From assembly GCA_002707365.1 (NCBI GenBank), contig PAMQ01000004.1, forward strand, positions 119,921-183,920: a stretch of DNA of 64,000 nucleotides, given 5' to 3'. This DNA is from Trueperaceae bacterium (GTDB lineage: Bacteria; Deinococcota; Deinococci; Deinococcales; Trueperaceae). Position 1 is the stretch's first letter, and every line of letters starts with the position of its first letter. Under the pieces are notes generated by a model, which had not been told where the DNA came from, did no database searches, and worked only from the letters and a program-made list of their open reading frames with translations. Below, piece after piece: positions 28,198 through 37,368 of this stretch. The position numbers were made by a program, and so were the translations under genes.

Positions 28198-28647
28198 ATG
28201 GAGGATTTTATCAAGGGGCTTCACAACCTAACTAGGTGGGTTGTTGTTGCAGGTGGTATTTGGGCTATCTATAGTTCTGTCCGTGGATTGCTTACGAAAA
28301 ATCGATGGACGCCTATGGTACAGCGTTCAGGTTTGATTTTTACCATTGCCCTGCAGATACAGCTTCTTCTAGGCATAGCACTTTACGTGATTAGCCCTTT
28401 GGCTGGAGGAGCTCTAAATACCCTAGATCGATCGATTCAAGGTCTTGAGGTAAGGCAATTCGCTTTTGAACACCCAATCCTCATGATGTTAGCTCTAGTA
28501 GCAGCACAATTGGGGTACTCACTCTCACGGCGTGGAAACAACGATCGCGCTAAATTCACGCGTGCTTCAATAGGATTTTTAATGGCAGCTGTGTTTTTAG
28601 TTGTTGGTATTCCTTGGGGTAATAGACCCCTGCTTCCCTGGGGCTAA
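28198..28647 (+). CDS. Small four-helix membrane protein
   Basis: A 149-residue inner-membrane protein with four predicted helices (about residues 10-27, 41-65, 85-105 and 118-138). Conserved-looking polar residues inside or beside helices include His8-Asn-Leu-Thr-Arg-Trp, the EHPILM motif before helix 3, and the C-terminal RPLLPWG. The His/Arg pairs are reminiscent of small b-type-cytochrome-like proteins found in many bacteria, but haem binding is not shown. I do not recognise a named family. It is transcribed away from the FAD gene at 28157 and has no operon partner. Confidence 0.75.
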   Translation: MEDFIKGLHNLTRWVVVAGGIWAIYSSVRGLLTKNRWTPMVQRSGLIFTIALQIQLLLGIALYVISPLAGGALNTLDRSIQGLEVRQFAFEHPILMMLALVAAQLGYSLSRRGNNDRAKFTRASIGFLMAAVFLVVGIPWGNRPLLPWG

Positions 28648-28721
28648 CGTCGTTGGCTATTATGAATGGTATTTATAACTCACTGTGACAATCGTGATTT
28701 GCTCCAACCTGATTACTAGGA

Positions 28722-29405
28722 TTAGTGAGGTTTCTGTGACCAGAGCATTTCTCTTTTTCCGCCAGGAGGACCAGATTTACGAGCCACTTTTAGACCCATA
28801 CTCAACAGGTTTCGCCGTACAATCCCTTTCACGGAGAAGCTGACGAGTGTTCCATTAGTTTTCAAGGTTTTGACTAGAGTATTTAAAAAATCGTTGGACC
28901 ATAGTTCTGGGTTGGCGTCAGGACTAAAGCCGTCGAGATATATGGCGTTAAATCTGTTGGATTGAAGTCTTACGGATGTTGCATCACCAAGTTTCAACTC
29001 AAGTTCGTCAAAACCTACCTTGGAGCCTAAATCTGTCGAGTAGAGGTTCAGGGAGTCTCGAAAAGCAAGGAACTGTTGCCAAATACTTCTGTCCTTTAGG
29101 TGATCATCGTAATTGAGGTTAGCGAGTGTGTCTCGGCAAGGCAAAGAACGTTCGAGAGCTACGTAATGGAGGGAAGTATTATAAGTCCGAGCAAGGTCAG
29201 TGGTAATCAAGAAGTTTAATCCAGTACCGAAACCTACTTCCAACACCGAGGTTCGACAGCCATTACGTAGACGTTCACCAACACCACTACCCTCCAGAAA
29301 GATGTGACGAGCCTCTGTTATAGCTCCGTGGAGTGAGTGAAAGGTTTGCTCATAATCGGGATGGAATAAGGTAGCACTACCGTCTGCCGTTCGATGAAGC
29401 TCCAT
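28722..29405 (-). CDS. mnmD: tRNA (5-methylaminomethyl-2-thiouridine)-methyltransferase MnmD
   Basis: A 227-residue stand-alone SAM methyltransferase matching the N-terminal half of MnmC; it methylates nm5s2U34 to mnm5s2U34 in tRNA. Seen: the N-terminal ATLFHPDYEQTFHSLHGAI (the D-x-Y-x-S-like segment of the family), VLEVGFGTGLNFLI (SAM motif I, Gly-rich), LHYVALERSLP, the catalytic-loop-like NAIYLDGFSPDANPELWS and a closing KREMLW. The ATG has no Shine-Dalgarno; TACCGT lies 5 nt upstream. The FAD half of the pathway is probably the gene at 27144-28157 on the same strand. Confidence 0.9.
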   Translation of the reverse strand: MELHRTADGSATLFHPDYEQTFHSLHGAITEARHIFLEGSGVGERLRNGCRTSVLEVGFGTGLNFLITTDLARTYNTSLHYVALERSLPCRDTLANLNYDDHLKDRSIWQQFLAFRDSLNLYSTDLGSKVGFDELELKLGDATSVRLQSNRFNAIYLDGFSPDANPELWSNDFLNTLVKTLKTNGTLVSFSVKGIVRRNLLSMGLKVARKSGPPGGKREMLWSQKPH

Positions 29406-29669
29406 AAATAACGGTACCCTAGATTGGCGTTAGGCAACCTAACCGGTATTAGAAAGGGACTCAGTTGTTGTGATTTACCTTACCGAAATAGAAAAAATTG
29501 GCATTGCGGAAATAGTGTGCAGTGCCTAAATGTCAAATGATTCGCGAAGGATGAAGATTAGTTTTCAGGTAGGCCTTATGCGCTCCTGAGGTCTTCTTAC
29601 GCAGATTCTGCCCGTTGTGTGTTTGAGTTTTTCGTACCCGGTATGCTTGATGAAACCCAGGAGGATTGC

Positions 29670-30779
29670 ATGAGGATTGAACGTGTTGAACTTATTGAAC
29701 TAGCGGTTAAGCTCCGTTTCCGTTTTGAGACTAGCTTTGGGGCAGAACAGGAAACGAGCAAGGTGATCCTTGTTTTACATTCTGAGGGCCTTGAAGGATA
29801 CAGCGAGGTTGCTGCAGCTCCTTATCCAGGATATAGCAGTGAGACAGGAGCTACCTGCTGGTTAGCTTTGACTGATTATATTCTGCCCAGGGTGATGGGC
29901 CGTGAATACGATACTGCTGACCAACTCCTCAGTGATCTTGCTCCGGTTCGAGGAAACAACATGGCAGTGGCTGCATTTGAAATGGCTTTTTGGGATCTTA
30001 AAGCCAAGACCTTGAACCTACCCCTTTGGCAACTTCTAGGCGGAGTGAGGACTAGCATTCCTGTCGGAGCTTCTCTTGGTATTCAGGATGGCATTAATGA
30101 GACCATCGAATTAGCCCAGAACCATATTGAACTTGGTTATCGGAGACTGAAGTTTAAAATTAAGCCTGGTTGGGATATTGCTCCTCTTAAAGCAGTTCGT
30201 CAGGAACTACCTGACACAGTCCTTACGGTCGATGCCAACAGTGCTTATCGATTAACTGATATCCGTGTCTTTCAGAGTTTAGATGAGCTTGATTTGGATT
30301 ATATAGAACAGCCGTTAGCCCATGATGATCTTCTAGATCATGCCCGTCTCCAGGCTCTAATAACTACCCCGATTTGTCTTGACGAGTCTATCCACTCGCC
30401 AGCTGATACTCGAAAGGCCCTACAAATTGATGCTGGTCGCGTCATAAACGTTAAGGTTGCACGTGTGCGAGGCCACCTTGAGGCTCGTCGTGTACACGAT
30501 GTTGCACTTGCGTTTGGTGCTCCCGTTTGGTGTGGGGGTATGCTAGAACTAGGAGTTGGGCGTGCCCACAACCTTCACCTCTCCACGTTGGAAAATTACA
30601 CTCTTCCTGGTGACACGGCCTCTGCAAGTCGTTATTGGGAAGATGACGTTGTTTACCCAATATTAGATGCTAATGACGGTATTCAACAGGTACCAGAAGA
30701 GGGGCCAGGAATAGGCGTAATGTTAAATCGTGACTTGATCGACACCTTGGCTATAAGAAGGGAGGAAATCAGGGTATAG
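29670..30779 (+). CDS. o-Succinylbenzoate synthase / N-acylamino acid racemase family (enolase superfamily)
   Basis: 369-residue enolase-superfamily enzyme. Catalytic residues follow the OSBS/NSAR pattern: the KxK motif in RLKFKIKPG, metal ligands in TVDANSAY, YIEQPL and CLDESI, and the opposing lysine in INVKVARVRGH. GMLELGVGRAHN is also characteristic. These enzymes make o-succinylbenzoate for menaquinone or racemise N-succinyl amino acids, and many do both; Deinococcus has a studied N-acylamino acid racemase of this group. No men genes are nearby, which slightly favours the racemase. The ATG at 29670 is chosen over 29619 because it has AGGAGG 6 nt upstream. Confidence 0.88.
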   Translation: MRIERVELIELAVKLRFRFETSFGAEQETSKVILVLHSEGLEGYSEVAAAPYPGYSSETGATCWLALTDYILPRVMGREYDTADQLLSDLAPVRGNNMAVAAFEMAFWDLKAKTLNLPLWQLLGGVRTSIPVGASLGIQDGINETIELAQNHIELGYRRLKFKIKPGWDIAPLKAVRQELPDTVLTVDANSAYRLTDIRVFQSLDELDLDYIEQPLAHDDLLDHARLQALITTPICLDESIHSPADTRKALQIDAGRVINVKVARVRGHLEARRVHDVALAFGAPVWCGGMLELGVGRAHNLHLSTLENYTLPGDTASASRYWEDDVVYPILDANDGIQQVPEEGPGIGVMLNRDLIDTLAIRREEIRV

Positions 30780-31095
30780 AGTTGAGTCGAAGTGAAAATG
30801 TTTTAGTCCCCAATGGATTTAGTAAGTTAAGTAATAGAGTAGTGACGTGGGTGTTTCACGCCTAATCCTGAAGTGGCCTTCGCGGCCCCGAGATCCTTGG
30901 AAACTAGCTTGGTAAGAGGTGGTTAATATCAAATCACTAGGGACTTCAGGTTGGCCTGAATAAATCGGTTTTGGTGAGTTAATAACGTCGAGATTTTCTT
31001 TGCCAAGACTGATTTGTATGGTCTCTCTACGGTGGTTATGAGATCGGGTTTAGTTAGGCTGTTTTGGGTGAGGTTGAGAAAAAAGGAGGTATTTT
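30780..31095 (+). other. Possible structured leader upstream of the small ORF and nitroreductase
   Basis: No gene. Three segments can pair in exclusive ways: CCTGAAGT at 30867-30874 is complementary to ACTTCAGG at 30943-30950, and TTCAGG (30945-30950) is also complementary to CCTGAA at 30955-30960 across a TTGG loop. A further small stem GGCC/GGCC lies at 30875-30887. This switching geometry resembles an attenuator or riboswitch, but no known class is recognised and no T-tailed terminator was found. Confidence 0.3.
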
Positions 31096-31239
31096 GTGAA
31101 TGGAATTATTCGGATGCTGATAACCTGGGTTTTTGATAGGGAAACTCAACATAGTTTGTGGGGGTTCAGGGTGGGTTTGGCTGACCCAACCTGTCCTAAG
31201 AGGCTATTTCTAGGTTCAATAGGACCTTCTAATGAGTGA
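31096..31239 (+). CDS. Candidate 47-codon small ORF ahead of the nitroreductase
   Basis: The frame starts at GTG with one of the best ribosome sites in the window (AAAAAAGGAGGT ending 5 nt upstream). It runs 47 codons and stops at TGA 31237-31239, overlapping the nitroreductase ATG at 31232 by 8 nt. The N-terminus (MNGIIRMLITWVF) is hydrophobic and could insert in a membrane; the rest is unremarkable. It may be a real small protein or a translated leader coupling the downstream gene. I do not recognise a family. Confidence 0.4.
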   Translation: MNGIIRMLITWVFDRETQHSLWGFRVGLADPTCPKRLFLGSIGPSNE

Positions 31240-31816
31240 TAATAGCTCCGTTATAAAAGCGATCTCGCAACGTCGGAGTCCACGTGTTTTTTTGGAGCGT
31301 TCGGTGGAACCAGGTAAACTCCTTAGCCTCTTTGAAGCTGCTCGCTTGGCTCCATCCTCAAATAACGAACAACCCTGGCGCTTCATAGTTGCCATTAAGG
31401 ACGATATAGGGGCATATGGCGATCTATTGAATTGCCTTCGTCCGGGTAATCGAGCTTGGGCCCATACAGCTCCAGTCCTTCTCCTTGTCTTATCCAGAAA
31501 GACCTATGAGAAGACTGGGGTAAATAACCGTCATGCTTGGCATGACGTTGGTCTTTCCGTCGGAATACTATCTGTGCAGGCTACGGCCCTGGGTCTTGCA
31601 TTGCACCAAATTGGTGGAATAATTCCTGAGGAAGCAAAGAATCGATTTGGGATACCCGATGAGTTTGACGTAGTTACCGCTATTGCACTTGGATATGAGG
31701 GAGATCCAAGCGCACTCCCAGCTGATCTTCAAGCTAAAGAAGGTAGATCTCGGACACGCAAGCCACTGAATGAAATTATCTTTTCGGGGTATTTTGGGAA
31801 ACAAAGCGCTCCTTAA
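31232..31816 (+). CDS. Nitroreductase family protein
   Basis: 194-residue FMN-dependent oxidoreductase of the nitroreductase superfamily. Seen: the N-terminal [16 protein letters not shown] (phosphate-binding Arg-Arg-Ser), [17 protein letters not shown] with the FMN-contacting Ser and Asn, and a late GLALHQIGG and [12 protein letters not shown]. The physiological substrate is usually unknown in this family (nitroaromatics, quinones, flavins or malonic semialdehyde). A weak AGGA lies 7 nt upstream; translation may be helped by the overlapping small ORF. It converges on ridA across 0 nt: the two coding regions meet at 31813-31816. Confidence 0.9.
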   Translation: MSDNSSVIKAISQRRSPRVFLERSVEPGKLLSLFEAARLAPSSNNEQPWRFIVAIKDDIGAYGDLLNCLRPGNRAWAHTAPVLLLVLSRKTYEKTGVNNRHAWHDVGLSVGILSVQATALGLALHQIGGIIPEEAKNRFGIPDEFDVVTAIALGYEGDPSALPADLQAKEGRSRTRKPLNEIIFSGYFGKQSAP

Positions 31817-32199
31817 GAGTCAGTAGTAAGTGCGATTGCTTCAATCTCAATACCCACGTCTTTAGGCAATCGTGAGACCTCTACTGCACTACGGGCCGGA
31901 GGGGATTCAGGAAAGTACTCGCTGTATACCTCGTTAACAACTGCGAAATCGTTCATGTCAGCTAGGAAGCACGTACACTTGACTACTCGATCTAACCCTG
32001 TCCCAGCTGCCTCTAAAACTGCACTGAGATTGTCTAGGACCTGGCGTGTTTGTACCTTTATGTCATTCTCTGACAAGCTCCCATCTGGGCGCATCGGGAT
32101 TTGACCGGCGGTAAAAACAAGTCCCCCTGCGCAAATGGCCTGGGAGTAAGGTCCAACTGCAGCAGGAGCAGCTTTAGCCTCGATTATTTTCTTTGTCAT
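31813..32199 (-). CDS. ridA: RidA family reactive intermediate/imine deaminase
   Basis: Hydrolyses reactive enamine/imine intermediates produced by PLP enzymes such as threonine dehydratase. 128 residues, the usual length. Seen: [43 protein letters not shown], and a [24 protein letters not shown] tail with the catalytic arginine (RSAVEV) and the terminal Glu. The last four bases overlap the 3' end of the convergent nitroreductase gene. A TAAAAT box exactly 6 nt upstream of the ATG marks a leaderless-type start. Confidence 0.95.
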   Translation of the reverse strand: MTKKIIEAKAAPAAVGPYSQAICAGGLVFTAGQIPMRPDGSLSENDIKVQTRQVLDNLSAVLEAAGTGLDRVVKCTCFLADMNDFAVVNEVYSEYFPESPPARSAVEVSRLPKDVGIEIEAIALTTDS

Positions 32200-32205
32200 G
32201 TTGAC

Positions 32206-32211
32206 ATTTTA
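32206..32211 (-). promoter_or_regulatory. Leaderless-type -10 box for ridA
   Basis: On the minus strand TAAAAT ends exactly 6 nt before the ATG at 32197-32199, with no Shine-Dalgarno. Confidence 0.5.
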
Positions 32212-32249
32212 GCCTGAAACTAATCCGGATTGTTTCCTTAGGTTAGCTA

Positions 32250-33230
32250 TCAACGCCAGACCCCAAAAAAGATAAATAGTGTTAGGAGTCCCAAGCTACC
32301 TAGAAGCCAAGCTCGATGCGGATACCATTTATGATGCTGTAGTTTTAGCCACAGGTTTTGGCTACGGAAAATATTTGTTAAATTACCGTAGCCAATCATA
32401 TTTTCATTGAGCTCGACGATTTTGAAAGCATCTTGATGCTTCGGTAGGTTGTAGCGTTTGGTTTTTACAAGTACCGACTCTACTTTGACCACTACGGCAG
32501 TTATATTGTCAGGCCCGCCCCTGTCATTGGCTTCTAGCACTAGTTGCCTAGCTGCTTCCCTGGGAGTGTTGTCCCTAACAATTTGCAAAATTTGAGAATC
32601 AGTGAGAAGTATATTTATCCCGTCGCTGCAAACCATAATCTGATCTGCTTCTTGGATTGCGAAATGCTGCAAGTCAAGGTAGACTTTTTGGTCTGTTCCT
32701 AGTGCGTTAGTGATTACGTTGCGCCAGCGGTGACGTCGAGCCTCATCATCAGTTAGTAAACCTCGTCGGACTTGGTCAGCGACCCAACTGTGGTCACGGG
32801 TAAGGAGGGAAATGCTGTCATTACGTATTAGGTAAGCTCGTGAATCGCCGACGTGCGCCACGAGTCCCACTTGGTCATCAAGAAACACCGAAGTTAAAGT
32901 CGTCCCCATGCCCTGATGTTCAGGGTGGGTCGAAGCATAATCGTAGATCCCTAAGTTTGCAATTTGTACTGCCCTTGTGATTGCTTTCGGCGAATACTTA
33001 CGACTGCGTTCCAACTCGCGCCGAAGCGTGGTGATTGCCTTTAGGCTTGCCACCTCACCCGTTTGGTGCCCCCCCATGCCATCAGCCACCGCCGCGAGAA
33101 AGCCCTTCCCAGGTATTTCACCAACAAAGAAGCTATCCTGATTAATCCTACGCACCTTGCCAGGGTCGGTATAACCACCAGAAAGGATGCTGGTTTCTGG
33201 ACGAGCATCTGTTGGGGTTCTGAAACCCAT
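32250..33230 (-). CDS. PP2C-family Ser/Thr protein phosphatase, membrane-anchored
   Basis: Metal-dependent protein phosphatase that reverses Ser/Thr kinase phosphorylation. The 326 residues hold a PP2C domain (about 15-255) with the expected motifs: RRINQDSF, AAVADGMGGHQTGE (metal-binding Asp and Gly), VAHVGDSRAYLI, CSDGI, and GGPDNITAVVVKV. A linker and one transmembrane helix close to the C-terminus (about 304-324) anchor it, with the catalytic domain on the cytosolic side. The cognate kinase is not in the window. A TATGAT box lies 8 nt before the ATG. Confidence 0.93.
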   Translation of the reverse strand: MGFRTPTDARPETSILSGGYTDPGKVRRINQDSFFVGEIPGKGFLAAVADGMGGHQTGEVASLKAITTLRRELERSRKYSPKAITRAVQIANLGIYDYASTHPEHQGMGTTLTSVFLDDQVGLVAHVGDSRAYLIRNDSISLLTRDHSWVADQVRRGLLTDDEARRHRWRNVITNALGTDQKVYLDLQHFAIQEADQIMVCSDGINILLTDSQILQIVRDNTPREAARQLVLEANDRGGPDNITAVVVKVESVLVKTKRYNLPKHQDAFKIVELNENMIGYGNLTNIFRSQNLWLKLQHHKWYPHRAWLLGSLGLLTLFIFFGVWR

Positions 33231-33307
33231 AGGGTCTCATCATACAAAGCAGTCTTTGCAAAAGAACCGAATATCGCCTCATTAGCGACTTAGACAAGTT
33301 AGTTTGT

Positions 33308-33338
33308 TATGCTTCGCTTCATGGCGGATGCCCCATGA
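33308..33338 (+). promoter_or_regulatory. Leaderless -10 box and 5-codon mini-ORF leading into gatA
   Basis: TATGCT at 33308-33313 ends 7 nt before ATG 33321, which opens a 5-codon frame (MADAP). Its TGA (33336-33338) overlaps the gatA ATG at 33335. The layout is the same as at hisZ. No Shine-Dalgarno precedes gatA. Confidence 0.35.
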
Positions 33339-34795
33339 ACAGTGCGGAAGACATTGCTCGTGCAGTCCGCAATGGGGAAGCAAGTGCCCAAGAAATTGTG
33401 GCTCAGGCGTTGGATAGAGCAGAATCTGTACAGGAACGGACTAACGCTTTTATTTCCTTGATCCATACTAAGGCTATCGAGCGAGCCAAAGAAATAGATG
33501 TTCTTCGCTCTAAAGGTAATGACTTGGGGTTACTTGCTGGGGTGCCTATAGTAGTTAAAGACAATATATCCACAGCGGGATTACTCTCTACCGCCGGTTC
33601 AAGAAGTCTAGAATCTTTCATTCCGCCCTACTCCGCGACGGTAGTGGACAGACTTGAGGCCGCTGGTGCAGTAATTATTGCCAAGGCTAATCTCGATGAG
33701 TTCGGGATGGGTGGAAGTAACGAAAATTCGTATTTTGGTCCGGTACGTAACCCATGGGTTCCTTCAAAAGTCTCAGGTGGTTCCTCCGGTGGGTCGGCCG
33801 TGGCTGTTGCTACTGGGGTAGCACCCTTGGCTTTAGGCACCGACACGGGAGGTTCAGTGAGACAGCCTGCAGCCTTTAATGGTGTGGTTGGCTTCAAGCC
33901 TACATATGGGCGTCTTTCGCGATATGGGGTGATGGCTTTTGCAAGCTCGCTTGACCAAATTGGTGTACTAAGTCGCAGTGCACGGGATCTCGCTCTTGCC
34001 ATGGATGTCATGGGAGGTCATGACACTAAAGACGCCACTAGTTTAAAGGGTACTCCACCACGTTTTCTTACGGCTATTGATGCGGAACAAAATCTTTCAA
34101 GCCTTTCAGTGGGTGTCGTGACGGAGTTAACTGGTGAAGGTATTTCTCGAGAAGTCCAAGGGGCTGTCGAGCGTACTAGGGCAACTCTTGAGAAGATCGG
34201 TGTTAGCGTTAGTGAGGTTTCCTTGCCACATGTTCGTTACGGGGTACCAAGCTACTACCTTGTAGCTACTGCAGAGGCTAGCAGCAATCTTGCACGCTTT
34301 GACGGAATGGTGTTTAGCACTCGAGTAGGTGATAATAGGGAAGGTCAGGCAGAGGTAATGATGCGAGCTCGGGGCGAAGCTTTCGGTTCAGAAGTTCGAC
34401 GACGGATTCTTATGGGAACTTATGCTCTCGCCTCAGGTTACTATGACGCTTACTACGGTAAAGCACTTAAGGTACGGAGGTTGATATCTCTTGAATTTCA
34501 GGAGGCCTTTAGGCGCTTTGATCTCCTTTTGATGCCAACTACGCCGGCCGTTGCGTTCGATCTCGGTGAGAAGATTAATGATCCTCTCTCAATGTATCTT
34601 GGTGATGTGTGTACATGCCTAGCCAACCTGGTTGGGCTGGGAGCTGTAAGCATTCCAGCTGGATTGACAAAAGAGGGTCTTCCTTGTGGCGTCCAATTAC
34701 TTGCTCCACCATTACATGACGAGCAGCTTGTCAAGCTGGTGGCTGCATTAGAGAATGAGGCCGGTACTGATTTTGCCCCTTTAGCTCCTGGGTGA
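33335..34795 (+). CDS. gatA: Aspartyl/glutamyl-tRNA(Asn/Gln) amidotransferase subunit A
   Basis: The amidase subunit of GatCAB; it releases ammonia from glutamine or asparagine. 486 residues, normal length. The amidase signature is complete: catalytic Lys in VPIVVKDNI, and the Gly/Ser-rich SKVSGGSSGGSAVAVATG with the cis-Ser and nucleophile in ALGTDTGGSVRQPA. GFKPTYGRLSRYGV follows. It lies 15 kb from gatB and no gatC adjoins it. The C-terminus overlaps a strong hairpin (34778-34803). Confidence 0.95.
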   Translation: MNSAEDIARAVRNGEASAQEIVAQALDRAESVQERTNAFISLIHTKAIERAKEIDVLRSKGNDLGLLAGVPIVVKDNISTAGLLSTAGSRSLESFIPPYSATVVDRLEAAGAVIIAKANLDEFGMGGSNENSYFGPVRNPWVPSKVSGGSSGGSAVAVATGVAPLALGTDTGGSVRQPAAFNGVVGFKPTYGRLSRYGVMAFASSLDQIGVLSRSARDLALAMDVMGGHDTKDATSLKGTPPRFLTAIDAEQNLSSLSVGVVTELTGEGISREVQGAVERTRATLEKIGVSVSEVSLPHVRYGVPSYYLVATAEASSNLARFDGMVFSTRVGDNREGQAEVMMRARGEAFGSEVRRRILMGTYALASGYYDAYYGKALKVRRLISLEFQEAFRRFDLLLMPTTPAVAFDLGEKINDPLSMYLGDVCTCLANLVGLGAVSIPAGLTKEGLPCGVQLLAPPLHDEQLVKLVAALENEAGTDFAPLAPG

Positions 34796-34803
34796 GCTAA
34801 AGG
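34778..34803 (+). terminator. Hairpin across the gatA stop codon
   Basis: A perfect 10-bp stem (CCTTTAGCTC / GAGCTAAAGG) with a 6-nt loop spans the gatA stop. No T run follows, so termination would need a factor, or the hairpin may protect the 3' end. Confidence 0.35.
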
Positions 34804-35002
34804 ATTATCGTCTCAGATTAAGCTGAAAACTCAACGCTGAGTTGTAAAGAGATATTTCTTCCGTTTGCGTGGAAGGTTGGTCCTTCTAATGCGGTTGTGG
34901 TATTCTTCTACGGCTTGTTTTTGCACTCTGCGGGTGGGCTTATTCCCTTAAATCCTGTATGTCCCCTTGTTACTAAATGGCCGGAGTGAAAGGAGAAAGA
35001 CT

Positions 35003-35146
35003 ATGAAGCGTACCTATCAGCCCAATCGTCGGAAGCGGGCTAAGACCCACGGTTTTCGGGCACGTATGAGTACGACTGCTGGACGTAATGCCCTAAAGCG
35101 TAGACGAAATAAGGGGCGTAAAAGCCTCAGCGTATCCGATCGTTAA
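35003..35146 (+). CDS. rpmH: Large ribosomal subunit protein bL34
   Basis: The 47-residue product [18 protein letters not shown]... is the highly conserved, very basic ribosomal protein L34. The ATG has AGGAGA 6 nt upstream. It opens the conserved rpmH-rnpA-yidD-yidC-jag order that in many bacteria adjoins dnaA and the replication origin, but neither dnaA nor DnaA-box clusters are seen here; gatA lies upstream instead. Confidence 0.97.
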   Translation: MKRTYQPNRRKRAKTHGFRARMSTTAGRNALKRRRNKGRKSLSVSDR

Positions 35147-35160
35147 GTGAAGGCCGCCCA

Positions 35161-35511
35161 GTGCTTGTTTCACTCAAGGGCGATCGAAGTTTCAGGCGCC
35201 TCCGAAAGGGGCGCTCTGGCAGAGGTAAGTTACTTAGTTTACGTTGGCGTCCCAATCAAGCCGGTGAAGTGCGCGTGGGTATTGTAGTGAGCAAAAAGGT
35301 GGGTATAGCAGTGATTCGGAATCGTGTTAGAAGACGGTTAAGAGAAATCTTGCGCGGTCTAGTAGGGTCCTTTAATGCACCTGACGCGATTTATCGTGGA
35401 TTACCGTCGTTCGACTTGATTGTCATTGCTCGTCCTGAAGCCGCACAAGCAAAACCTCAAAGTCTTAAGCGGTCCTTGTTTCGTGCCCTTAAGCGCGGGG
35501 GTTTACTGTGA
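35161..35511 (+). CDS. rnpA: Ribonuclease P protein component
   Basis: Basic protein cofactor of RNase P that helps the RNA subunit trim tRNA 5' ends. 116 residues. The family marks are [15 protein letters not shown] at the start, [11 protein letters not shown], and the [13 protein letters not shown] motif in the middle that contacts the RNA. The start is GTG at 35161, 14 nt after rpmH. The stop overlaps the yidD GTG. Confidence 0.93.
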   Translation: MLVSLKGDRSFRRLRKGRSGRGKLLSLRWRPNQAGEVRVGIVVSKKVGIAVIRNRVRRRLREILRGLVGSFNAPDAIYRGLPSFDLIVIARPEAAQAKPQSLKRSLFRALKRGGLL

Positions 35512-35753
35512 ACCTTCTTGGCCAGCTATTTATTTTCTTGATCCGTACTTATCAACGGTTGTTCTCTCAGTTAAAACTACAACCTACGTGTCGTTTCCAC
35601 CCAACGTGCAGCTCTTATGCGCTGCAGGCTATTGAGGCTTACGGCCCTTTGAAGGGGCTCTATCTTTCTTTGCGACGTCTTCTTAAATGTCAACCTTTTC
35701 ACCCAGGGGGATATGACCCAGTGAGAATTCACAGTCATACGGAGGAATTTTGA
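35508..35753 (+). CDS. yidD: Membrane protein insertion efficiency factor YidD
   Basis: 81 residues with the family signature RTYQRLFS and the conserved cysteines in [19 protein letters not shown] and [12 protein letters not shown]. It assists the YidC insertase; it is peripheral to the inner membrane through an amphipathic N-terminus. The GTG start overlaps the rnpA stop (GTGA), and its own stop overlaps the yidC TTG, so all three are coupled. Confidence 0.95.
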   Translation: MNLLGQLFIFLIRTYQRLFSQLKLQPTCRFHPTCSSYALQAIEAYGPLKGLYLSLRRLLKCQPFHPGGYDPVRIHSHTEEF

Positions 35754-37354
35754 AAATTCCCTGGAACTATCTTTGCTTTTTAATAATAATCTTTGTGTGG
35801 GCTAATGCTTCCGCTCAGCAGATGATGCCCCAAATTGGTTTTGGACGTCTCGAGTTTGCTGCGAGCAAATTTGATATCAAAGAATTTGGAGATGCAGCAA
35901 AGATTCAGGAGCACTGTGCTACTTTAAATATAAATGATTCTTCTTTTCTCTGCCAGGGAGGGGCTTTAGAGGGTACTCTTACGCGTATCCCGACAAAGGG
36001 CGTCGATTTTTTCTTCGACCATGCTGGTCACTTAGTCGCCGCTTTCGCTAAGCAGCAAAAAGGGATGCGTCTAAACAAATACAATATAGATGCACAGAAC
36101 AATGTGATCCCTTTTCAGTCAACTATTCCAGGTGGCGCTCTTACAATAGATGGAGATTTTGTTGTTCCAGAAGTGCTTGATTCGAGTTGGCGTCAAATTG
36201 ACGAAACAACATTCTTAGGTTCATTCCGCATCCAAATTGCTGACTTCTTAGTGGAAAAGTTAGTTCGGGTCAGTAATGTGAGTCATACTTACGACCTTGA
36301 GGTTACAGTGAGTAGTAATCCAGTAACCACTGAGGCTGAGGAGGGTGATGATGTTTCTACGCCATCATCTAGTACTTTCCAAATAGTATTCCCCGGCGTA
36401 GGTAATGAGAGCACGCCAGAAATCAAGACTGGCCAAAAAGATGCATCCTTGGATTCTTTTGGGCGGCCTGTAGAAAATCCTACTTACATCTCCCTTCAGA
36501 GTAAACCTAAGAGGGGTTTCTCGATAATTGTTACGCCTGGAAAACAAGATTTTGATGATTTAAGTGCTTTAGCTCTCCCACCAAATAAGGTCGCCATGCA
36601 AAAGACCATAAATTGGTGGTCTTTACAACAAATTAAATTCGACCTGCAAATTTATACTGGGCCCAACGAATTGGTGCGCTACTACCAGGAAGGGTATTCG
36701 GAACTTCCTGGCTTGTTCCAGCCAAATATTCTTGGACGCCTTTCGGTAGGTATTATTTGGGTTCTTCAAAAGATTCATGAATATGGACTTAGTTGGGGAA
36801 TGTCAATAATAGTTTTGACGCTACTTTTCCGGATTATTATCTGGCCGTTAATCACAACTCAGACACGATCGATGCTCGGAATGACGAAATTGCAGCCTAA
36901 AATTCAGGCTTTACAAAAGAAATACAAGGATAATAAAGAAAAGCTGACTCAGGAAACGATGAAACTCTATAAGGAAGCAGGAGTTAACCCCGCAGGTGGT
37001 TGCCTCCCGATTCTCGTACAAATGCCCTTATTCATTATCCTTTGGCGGGTATTCGTGAACTTCGAATTTAATGAAGGATTCCTGTGGGTACCAGATCTCG
37101 GGCAGGCTGATCCGTACTTCATTTTGCCGATACTTTACGTCGGCGTGATGCTCGGTCAATCCTGGTTCGCAGCAAAAGGAAATCCTTCAAGTCTTCGTCA
37201 GCAAGTCATCATTAATCTTGTATTTGCTTTTATTATCCTTTCATTTCCAGCGGGAGTCATCTTATACTTTGTTGTGTCGATGGGCGTGCAAGTGCTTCAG
37301 TACTGGCTCGTTAGTCGTAATGAACCCGAGCCCGCATTGTCGAAGGCTAAATAA
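35750..37354 (+). CDS. yidC: Membrane protein insertase YidC (long form with periplasmic domain)
   Basis: Inserts and folds inner-membrane proteins with or without SecYEG. 534 residues: a signal-like first helix (about 6-22), a large periplasmic domain (about 25-315), then the conserved 60 kDa inner-membrane core. The core shows [20 protein letters not shown], whose Arg sits in the hydrophilic groove, the basic cytosolic loop [35 protein letters not shown], and [12 protein letters not shown]. This is the Gram-negative architecture. The TTG start has GGAGGA 5 nt upstream. It is followed by jag after 14 nt. Confidence 0.95.
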   Translation: MKIPWNYLCFLIIIFVWANASAQQMMPQIGFGRLEFAASKFDIKEFGDAAKIQEHCATLNINDSSFLCQGGALEGTLTRIPTKGVDFFFDHAGHLVAAFAKQQKGMRLNKYNIDAQNNVIPFQSTIPGGALTIDGDFVVPEVLDSSWRQIDETTFLGSFRIQIADFLVEKLVRVSNVSHTYDLEVTVSSNPVTTEAEEGDDVSTPSSSTFQIVFPGVGNESTPEIKTGQKDASLDSFGRPVENPTYISLQSKPKRGFSIIVTPGKQDFDDLSALALPPNKVAMQKTINWWSLQQIKFDLQIYTGPNELVRYYQEGYSELPGLFQPNILGRLSVGIIWVLQKIHEYGLSWGMSIIVLTLLFRIIIWPLITTQTRSMLGMTKLQPKIQALQKKYKDNKEKLTQETMKLYKEAGVNPAGGCLPILVQMPLFIILWRVFVNFEFNEGFLWVPDLGQADPYFILPILYVGVMLGQSWFAAKGNPSSLRQQVIINLVFAFIILSFPAGVILYFVVSMGVQVLQYWLVSRNEPEPALSKAK

Positions 37355-37368
37355 GGGGGGGAGCGAGA

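Noticed and set aside
34796-35002. Replication origin next to rpmH
   Set aside because: No dnaA gene, no cluster of TTATCCACA-like boxes and no AT-rich unwinding array; gatA lies upstream instead.
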